A program made the translations under genes and the position numbers. From Thermoleophilaceae bacterium (GTDB lineage Bacteria > Actinomycetota > Thermoleophilia > Solirubrobacterales > Thermoleophilaceae), in assembly GCA_013813135.1 (NCBI GenBank), contig JACCSF010000126.1, positions 1 through 5,006 on the forward strand: 5,006 nt of DNA. The letters run 5' to 3'. Below the pieces are notes generated by a model that saw only the letters and a program-made list of their open reading frames with translations, had not been told where the DNA came from and did not search any database. Positions 1-3,153 of the stretch are shown here, piece after piece (the first letter of the stretch is position 1; every line of letters starts with the position of its first letter).

Positions 1-839
1 CGCGCGATCTGGCCCGCCGAGGCCTCCGGGCCGAGCAGCCGCCGGGCGACCGACCACAAGCTGTCGCCCGACCGCACCGTGTAGCTGTCGCCTTTGACTG
101 GCGCCTGCGGGGCGGACACGGGCTGCGTGACCGGCGGCGCCTCCGCAGCGGCCGCGGTTGCAGGCGTCTGCTCAGTCTGCACGGCGGGCGCGGTCGGCGC
201 AGCCGTGGAGCGCTTGGCGGGCACGGCGGTGCGCACCTGGTCGAGCCTGAGGCGCAGCTGCCGCACCTTGGGGCGGGCGGCTTCGGCCGCCCCGGGGTCA
301 TCGAGCACCGCGGCGGGCGGCGGCGGCGCGGCCGGAGGCACCGCGGGCGGGGGCGGAGCTAGCGGCGTAGGTAGGGGCTCCGGCGCGGGGGGCTGTTCGG
401 GCGCCGGCTGCGCGGGCTCGCTCTCGAGTAGCAGGCGCGCGTCGGGATCAGTCGTCGGCTCGGTCTCAACAGGCGCCCCCTGGCCGTCGTCCTCCTGCCC
501 GCCGGCCTCGGGGCCACCCGGGAGTGGGGCGGTGTCGACGTCGAGCGTGTCGTCGCCGCCCGGGTCGAATTCGGGTTCCAGGCCCGGCTCGTCGCCGCCC
601 GGTGCGGCGCTGCCCTCCTGCTCCTGGTCGACCTCGCCGGCCAGCGCAACCGCCGGTGGCGCTGCGGCCGAGAAGGCGAGCACGCCGGCGGCCAGCGCCG
701 CCTGTGCTCGGCGCGAAACCAGCGAGTCGGCGCCGAGGCTGCCGGCCAGCCGCTCCGCGCGACAGCGCGGACAGTCGGGATGGAACCTCAGCCGGCCGTG
801 GTCGGCCGCCGAGCTGCTCAGGTGTGCGCTCAGTGACAC
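1..839 (-). CDS. LysM-domain cell-wall protein with single N-terminal membrane segment (3' end outside window)
   Basis: I read 279 complete codons from a GTG at 839-837 to the window edge without a stop; the C-terminus is missing. Upstream in frame there is a TAG at 896-894 and no ATG, and GGGAGG sits 4 nt before the GTG, so GTG is the likely start. Residues 16-33 hold a short RLRFHPDCPRCRAERLAG motif with a CxxC pair. Residues 45-68 are Ala/Val/Leu-rich and form one membrane segment or an uncleaved signal. Residues 69-185 are an acidic, Pro-rich spacer, which is why several other frames are open here. Residues 186-212 are a charged, probably helical piece, followed by a second Ala/Pro/Thr linker. 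From residue 252 a LysM domain begins (YTVRSGDSLWSVARRLLG). LysM binds N-acetylglucosamine-containing glycans, so the inference is an envelope protein whose C-terminal part reaches the peptidoglycan. The first bases of an IS110-family element lie about 55 bp upstream, so its original promoter may have been displaced. The identification as a LysM protein is firm; the exact role is unknown. Confidence 0.88.
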   Translation of the reverse strand, partial: MSLSAHLSSSAADHGRLRFHPDCPRCRAERLAGSLGADSLVSRRAQAALAAGVLAFSAAAPPAVALAGEVDQEQEGSAAPGGDEPGLEPEFDPGGDDTLDVDTAPLPGGPEAGGQEDDGQGAPVETEPTTDPDARLLLESEPAQPAPEQPPAPEPLPTPLAPPPPAVPPAAPPPPAAVLDDPGAAEAARPKVRQLRLRLDQVRTAVPAKRSTAAPTAPAVQTEQTPATAAAAEAPPVTQPVSAPQAPVKGDSYTVRSGDSLWSVARRLLGPEASAGQIA

Positions 840-880
840 CGCCCCTCCCGCCTCTCGATCCGGTCGCTTGTAGAGACCAT
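830..880 (-). CDS. 16-codon ORF overlapping the LysM start (leader peptide, or 3' tail of an interrupted gene)
   Basis: ATG at 880-878 is preceded by AGGAGGAGG (893-885), 4-5 nt from the ATG, with good Shine-Dalgarno complementarity. The frame encodes MVSTSDRIERREGRCH and stops at TGA 832-830, so its stop lies inside the LysM gene, whose GTG is at 839-837. The 10-nt overlap is the arrangement expected for translational coupling. There are two readings. It may be a real leader ORF, with a ribosome-binding site stronger than that of the LysM gene itself. Alternatively it is the tail of a longer gene that the neighbouring insertion sequence cut: the frame is open upstream to the proposed IS junction at 898, and the remnant at 2272-2436 continues it in frame. 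No known leader peptide is recognised. Confidence 0.35.
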   Translation of the reverse strand: MVSTSDRIERREGRCH

Positions 881-892
881 CTGGCTCCTCCT

Positions 893-898
893 CCTAGA
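893..898 (+). repeat. CCTAGA, left copy (candidate IS junction)
   Basis: This hexamer is repeated at 2272-2277. A six-base match between two short flanks can occur by chance. What supports it is the scarcity of CTAG in the window and the restored reading frame on the minus strand when the interval is removed (codons TCT AGG at 898-893 and at 2277-2272 are in the same frame). It contains CT, the core dinucleotide of the IS110-family element IS621. Confidence 0.4.
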
Positions 899-977
899 CC
901 GTATGGAGCGCCGGTCTGTCGGCGCTCATGCGTAGATGTGTTTGGCACCTCGCCTGCGCGCGGGGACTGGGCCGGGG

Positions 978-989
978 CGCGGACCCCGG
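978..989 (+). repeat. 12-bp inverted repeat, left member
   Basis: CGCGGACCCCGG is the exact reverse complement of 2213-2224. The pair brackets the transposase gene with 1223 bp between. IS1111-type IS110 elements carry subterminal inverted repeats of about this length. If this pair has that role, the element ends close outside it and would be about 1.25-1.3 kb, shorter than the boundaries proposed from the CCTAGA hexamer. The left copy also takes part in a local hairpin (972-977/984-989). Confidence 0.5.
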
Positions 990-1006
990 CGGTAATCCCA
1001 GCCTCA

Positions 1007-1012
1007 AGGAGG
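1007..1012 (+). promoter_or_regulatory. Ribosome-binding site of the transposase, sequestered in a stem
   Basis: AGGAGG is 7 nt before the ATG at 1020, a near-ideal site. Four of its six bases (GAGG, 1009-1012) lie in GAGGTGCC (1009-1016), the exact reverse complement of GGCACCTC at 944-951. In a transcript that starts upstream of 944 the site would be paired and translation reduced. A transcript starting further downstream would leave it free. The ribosome-binding site itself is clear; the sequestration is inferred from complementarity alone. Confidence 0.75.
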
Positions 1013-1019
1013 TGCCCTG

Positions 1020-2105
1020 ATGTCTGGTTCGATGTTCGTTGGGCTCGATGTGCACGCGTTGCGCACCGTCGCTGCCACGCTTGACCCTGGGACGGGCGAG
1101 CTGTCGGTTGCGAAGCTCGACACGACCAGCGACGCGATCGTCGACTTTCTGGCCGACGTCGGCCCGGGCTGCCGGGCCGTCTATGAGGCCGGGCCGACGG
1201 GCTTTGTGCTGGCTCGCGCCGCGGCGGAGCGCGGGATCGACCTGCGCGTCGTCGCGCCCGGGCTGATCCCCCGCAAGCCGTCGGATCGAGTCAAGACCGA
1301 CCGAAAAGACGCGATCCGCCTGGCGCGGCTGCTCGCCGCCGGCGAGCTGTCGTTCGCACGGACCCCGACGCTCGAGGAGGAGGCGTTCCGCGATCTCGTG
1401 CGCGCCCGCGAGGACGTTCGCCGCGACCTCACCGCGGCCCGCCACCGGCTCTCCAAGTTCCTGCTGCGCCGAGAGCTGCGCTGGACCGGCAGGTGCGGCC
1501 GTTGGACCGGCCCTTATGTCCAGTGGCTGCGCGGGCTGTCGTTCCCGGACCCGGCCTCGCACACGACGCTGGTCGAGTACGTGGCAGCCCACGACTCGCT
1601 GCTGCAACGCCGCAGCGCGCTCGAGCAGGCGATCAAGCTCGCGGTCCCCGCCAGCCCCTACGCGCAGACGATCGCCAGGCTGCGCTGCTTCCGCGGCATC
1701 GACACGCTCACCGCCGCCGGCCTCGCCGCGGAGATCGGCGACTTCGGCCGCTTCGCCCACCCCAAGCTGGTCGCCAGCTTCGTCGGGCTGGTGCCCTCCG
1801 AGCACACCTCCGACACCCGCCGGCGGCTCGGCTCGATCACCAAGGCCGGCTCCCAGCACGCCCGCTGGCTGCTGGTCGAATCCGCCCACCACTACCGCCG
1901 CAAGCCACTCGTCGGCCGCGAGCTCACCCGCCGCCAACACGGACAAGACCCGCGCGCCTGCCAGGTCGCCTGGCGTGCCCAACAGCGCCTCTACAAGCAA
2001 TACCGAAAGCTGCGCCTCGAGCGCCACAAGCCCGCCGGTGTCGTGACCATCGCCCAGGCCCGCGAGCTCTCCACCTTCCTCTGGGAGGCCGCCACGCTTC
2101 ACTGA
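1020..2105 (+). CDS. IS110-family transposase (DEDD recombinase, Transposase_20 C-terminal domain)
   Basis: This 361-residue protein has the full IS110-family length and is unbroken. The N-terminal RuvC-like DEDD domain spans about residues 5-110: Asp10 in FVGLDVH, Glu56 in VYEAGPTG, and Asp94 and Asp97 in RVKTDRKDA fit the four metal-binding acidic residues. Residues 118-205 are a charged, mainly helical region. The C-terminal Transposase_20 (IS116/IS110/IS902) domain begins with a helix-hairpin-helix-like CFRGIDTLTAAGLAAEIG (223-240), then FVGLVPSEHTSDTRRRLG. Ser264 is the best candidate for the catalytic serine of the family, although the usual following Gly is Asp here. The ATG at 1020 has AGGAGG at 1007-1012, 7 nt upstream; a second ATG five codons in lacks one. 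In the family this enzyme excises the element as a circle and inserts it at sites chosen by an RNA encoded in the element. All key residues are present, so it is probably active. Its ribosome-binding site lies in a predicted stem. Confidence 0.95.
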   Translation: MSGSMFVGLDVHALRTVAATLDPGTGELSVAKLDTTSDAIVDFLADVGPGCRAVYEAGPTGFVLARAAAERGIDLRVVAPGLIPRKPSDRVKTDRKDAIRLARLLAAGELSFARTPTLEEEAFRDLVRAREDVRRDLTAARHRLSKFLLRRELRWTGRCGRWTGPYVQWLRGLSFPDPASHTTLVEYVAAHDSLLQRRSALEQAIKLAVPASPYAQTIARLRCFRGIDTLTAAGLAAEIGDFGRFAHPKLVASFVGLVPSEHTSDTRRRLGSITKAGSQHARWLLVESAHHYRRKPLVGRELTRRQHGQDPRACQVAWRAQQRLYKQYRKLRLERHKPAGVVTIAQARELSTFLWEAATLH

Positions 2106-2181
2106 TGCGCCCCACACATCGACACGCCCCTGTCGGGGCGACAGACGCGCACACAGGGCCGGTCGGTCGCGTCCACAGGGC

Positions 2182-2204
2182 CCGCGGCCTGAATTAGGGC
2201 AACC
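2182..2204 (+). repeat. 23-nt imperfect direct repeat, copy 1
   Basis: The pattern CCGCGG-N-CT-N-AATT-N-GGGCA-N-CC is shared with copy 2 at 2220-2242, with 19 of 23 bases identical. The four differences fall at single, spaced positions. The period is 38 bp. AATT is unusual in such GC-rich surroundings, so the match is not simply a composition effect. It lies in the right non-coding end of the IS110 element. Confidence 0.7.
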
Positions 2205-2212
2205 GACGAGCC

Positions 2213-2224
2213 CCGGGGTCCGCG
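2213..2224 (-). repeat. 12-bp inverted repeat, right member
   Basis: CCGGGGTCCGCG pairs with the copy at 978-989 without mismatch. It overlaps the 5' arm of the hairpin 2215-2251 and the start of direct-repeat copy 2, so its conservation could serve either DNA recognition or RNA structure. Confidence 0.5.
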
Positions 2225-2242
2225 GTCTCAATTCGGGCAGCC
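2220..2242 (+). repeat. 23-nt imperfect direct repeat, copy 2
   Basis: This is the second copy of the repeat at 2182-2204 (19/23 identical). Its CCGCGG forms one arm of the hairpin 2215-2251, and its AATT core lies in the loop. Copy 1 has no equally strong closing stem of its own, although its CCGCGG could compete for pairing with the copy 2 arm. Confidence 0.7.
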
Positions 2243-2271
2243 CGCGGCCCCGGCCGCCGGCGGCGCCCGCG

Positions 2272-2277
2272 CCTAGA
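2272..2277 (+). repeat. CCTAGA, right copy (candidate IS junction)
   Basis: This is the partner of 893-898. It lies just outside the palindromic GC-rich tract 2242-2271 that ends the structured right side of the element. Confidence 0.4.
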
Positions 2278-2436
2278 GTGCGGACCCGCGACGAACACCC
2301 GGTCATGAGGTAACCAGCCCTCGAATGTCAGTCTGGCGAGGACACCGAACAACTGAGCCCCGCGCGCCTGCCGCCCCGAGAGCGGCGAACCCATACCCAC
2401 CACCACAAACCCGCCCGCCCGGGCCAACTCCTGCAG
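2272..2436 (-). pseudogene. Coding-like fragment, possibly a small gene split by the IS110 element
   Basis: No gene can be confidently called between 2278 and 2459, but one minus-strand frame here looks protein-like. It has a high GC third position, with A or T there in only about a fifth of codons, and a mixed composition with runs such as LFGVLARLTFEGWLPHDRV rather than the Arg/Pro/Gly-rich text of shadow frames. Possible starts are ATG at 2394-2392 or upstream GTG codons at 2406-2398; none has a convincing ribosome-binding site. The frame runs into the IS boundary at TCT AGG (2277-2272). Joined to the same hexamer at 898-893 it continues in frame through the codons at 892-830 and stops at the TGA overlapping the LysM start. 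From the ATG that would give a protein of about 61 residues. I recognise no family. It could also be a chance open frame, since the same frame stays open far upstream as a shadow of the neighbouring gene. Confidence 0.3.
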
Positions 2437-2459
2437 GCCTTGACAACAAGCACTCCATG

Positions 2460-3065
2460 TCAGTTGAGCGGGTCGGCCACGCAGCGGAAAGCCTTCGCGC
2501 CGTCGTCGCGGTCTTGCACGACGCCCACGTGCCCCAGCTCGTCGGTCATGAAGAGCACCTCGACCTGGCCGGGGCTGGAGCCGGACGGGTAGACCTCCGA
2601 GGTCAGCTCCCCCTCCGGCGCAATCGGACCCATCTGGTCGAAGTCGAACGCCCTCCGGAGCTCGCCGTGCGTGGGCAACCGGCGGCCGGGCGTGCGAGTC
2701 GAATCGGTCGAGCCGCACGCGCCCACCGCGCTGTCGTAGTTGAGCGGCGCTCGGGCTTGGGTCTCGACGCAGACGTCGGCGGCGGGAATTGTCCCATCGG
2801 GGCACTTGAGCAGCAGCCGTTGAGCGGTGAGGCCGCCGAGGCGGGCGGCGTTGCGGGCCCGGGGTACAGTGCCGAGTCGGGACTCCTTGATGCGGGTCCC
2901 GCCGATCGTGTTGCGCTTCAGCTTCTTGCCGCTGACCGAGTTGTTCCTGAGCTGGCTGCCGCTGATCTGGCTGACGGCGTACGAGGAGCCCCCAAGCGCA
3001 AGGAACAGCGCGAGCGTGGCGACGACGTTAGCGTAGCTGAGCCGGCGGCGCAGACGAGTGAACAT
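2460..3065 (-). CDS. Small secreted or anchored protein with four-cysteine C-terminal domain
   Basis: This is a 201-residue protein from the ATG at 3065. An in-frame ATG at 3089 would add eight residues, but it has no ribosome-binding site, whereas GAAGAGAG lies before 3065 and homologous proteins begin with the same M-F-T-R-x-R-R-R pattern. Residues 4-8 are basic and 12-30 hydrophobic, ending SSYA-VS, which fits a signal peptide or anchor. Residues 33-80 contain N-S-V-x-G-x-K-L / N-T-I-x-G-x-x-I short repeats ending in ARLGGL, a hallmark of Thermoleophilia surface proteins. The C-terminal domain (about 86-201) has Cys88, Cys99, Cys117 and Cys195, a RRLPTHGEL segment (128-136), TSEVY and a final FRCVADP. 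That spacing recalls formylglycine-generating-enzyme/C-type-lectin-like folds, with two probable disulfides. This is a resemblance by motif order only; no catalytic residues are claimed. It follows the Ig-like protein gene on the same strand, 88 bp downstream, so the two may be co-transcribed. The function is unknown. Confidence 0.85.
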   Translation of the reverse strand: MFTRLRRRLSYANVVATLALFLALGGSSYAVSQISGSQLRNNSVSGKKLKRNTIGGTRIKESRLGTVPRARNAARLGGLTAQRLLLKCPDGTIPAADVCVETQARAPLNYDSAVGACGSTDSTRTPGRRLPTHGELRRAFDFDQMGPIAPEGELTSEVYPSGSSPGQVEVLFMTDELGHVGVVQDRDDGAKAFRCVADPLN

Positions 3066-3092
3066 GGGCTCTCTTCGGTTCGGGGTCATGCA

Positions 3093-3128
3093 CCGCGGGA
3101 GGATGATGAGTCGCGCCGCCCTCCGCGG
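3093..3128 (-). other. Weak inverted repeat between two minus-strand genes
   Basis: CCGCGG at 3093-3098 and 3123-3128 can pair, with two further G-C pairs and one wobble across a mismatch towards the loop. It lies in the 88-bp gap between the stop of the Ig-like protein and the start of the small secreted protein. There is no U-tract on either strand, so an intrinsic terminator is not supported. It could be an attenuating or RNA-stabilising hairpin, or chance in GC-rich DNA. Confidence 0.2.
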
Positions 3129-3153
3129 GGCGACCAGTTATCGACTGTCCGCC

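Larger units (their letters stand above)
906..1016 (+). ncRNA. Structured left end of the IS110 element: bridge-RNA candidate or 5' regulatory leader
   Basis: Three nested or consecutive helices can be read by eye. Hairpin 1 pairs 906-913 with 920-927 (8 bp, GAGCGCCG/CGGCGCTC, 6-nt loop). A long-range stem pairs 944-951 with 1009-1016 (8 bp). Inside it, 967-971 pairs with 997-1001 (CTGGG/CCCAG) and stacks on 972-977 with 984-989 (CCGGGG/CCCCGG) around a CGCGGA loop. This leaves unpaired sides at 952-966, 990-996 and 1002-1008. A 5' hairpin followed by a stem with a large internal loop and an apical hairpin resembles IS110 bridge RNAs, in which the internal-loop strands are the guides. Against this, about 111 nt is short for a complete two-loop bridge RNA. 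The high GC content also makes some pairing expected by chance. A translational leader is the main alternative. Confidence 0.35.
2106..2271 (+). ncRNA. Structured right end of the IS110 element: alternative guide-RNA candidate
   Basis: This is the non-coding stretch after the transposase stop. A hairpin pairs 2125-2130 with 2135-2140 (CGCCCC/GGGGCG, TGTC loop). GTCGGT at 2162-2167 can pair with ACCGAC at 2202-2207. A strong hairpin pairs GGGG 2215-2218 plus CCGCGG 2220-2225 with CCGCGG 2242-2247 plus CCCC 2248-2251 (10 bp, one bulged T at 2219, 16-nt loop 2226-2241). The loop sequence is a near copy of 2188-2203, upstream. In the IS1111 branch of the family the guide RNA is encoded downstream of the transposase, so this end is a reasonable location. 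It is longer than the left end. No promoter or terminator with a U-tract was found, and the extreme GC content weakens any hand-drawn fold. Confidence 0.35.
893..2277 (+). mobile_element. IS110-family insertion sequence, about 1.38 kb
   Basis: The element is defined by the intact IS110-type transposase at 1020-2105 and by structured non-coding ends of about 120 and 165 bp. The ends are tentative. They were placed at the hexamer CCTAGA, found at 893-898 and 2272-2277, because joining the flanks there restores a minus-strand reading frame. CTAG is rare in this window; I found it only at these two places and near 358-361. One copy of the hexamer would belong to the target, giving a 1379-bp unit, within the usual IS110-family size. 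IS110 elements normally lack long terminal inverted repeats and do not make classical target duplications; none is seen here. The element is inverted relative to all surrounding genes. The presence of IS110 DNA is near certain; the boundaries could be wrong by tens of bases. Confidence 0.8.

Noticed and set aside
94..873. A 259-codon plus-strand frame rich in Gly, Ala and Ser
   Set aside because: It is opposite the LysM gene and arises from that gene's Pro/Ala/Glu-rich spacer. It has no ribosome-binding site or domain.
906..927. Hairpin as an intrinsic terminator
   Set aside because: The stem is strong, but neither strand has a U-tract after it (CATGCG on one side, CATACG on the other). A structural role in the IS end is more plausible.
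2253..2264. Perfect 12-bp palindrome GCCGCCGGCGGC
   Set aside because: It is made only of GCC/GGC repeats with no room for a loop. It is better explained by GC-rich composition than by an operator or terminator.
894..2306. A 470-codon open frame on the minus strand across the whole IS
   Set aside because: It is antisense to a transposase with all expected motifs. Its text is rich in Arg, Gly and Ala with no domain, as expected when GC-rich codons are read backwards.
956..2367. 10-bp inverted match GCGCGCGGGG (956-965) with CCCCGCGCGC (2358-2367)
   Set aside because: It is a simple GC alternation, likely by chance in this composition, and the right copy lies outside any plausible IS end.
3066..3089. 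Upstream ATG extension (MTPNRREP) of the small secreted protein
   Set aside because: There is no ribosome-binding site before it, and related proteins start at the MFTR-type position. It cannot be fully excluded.
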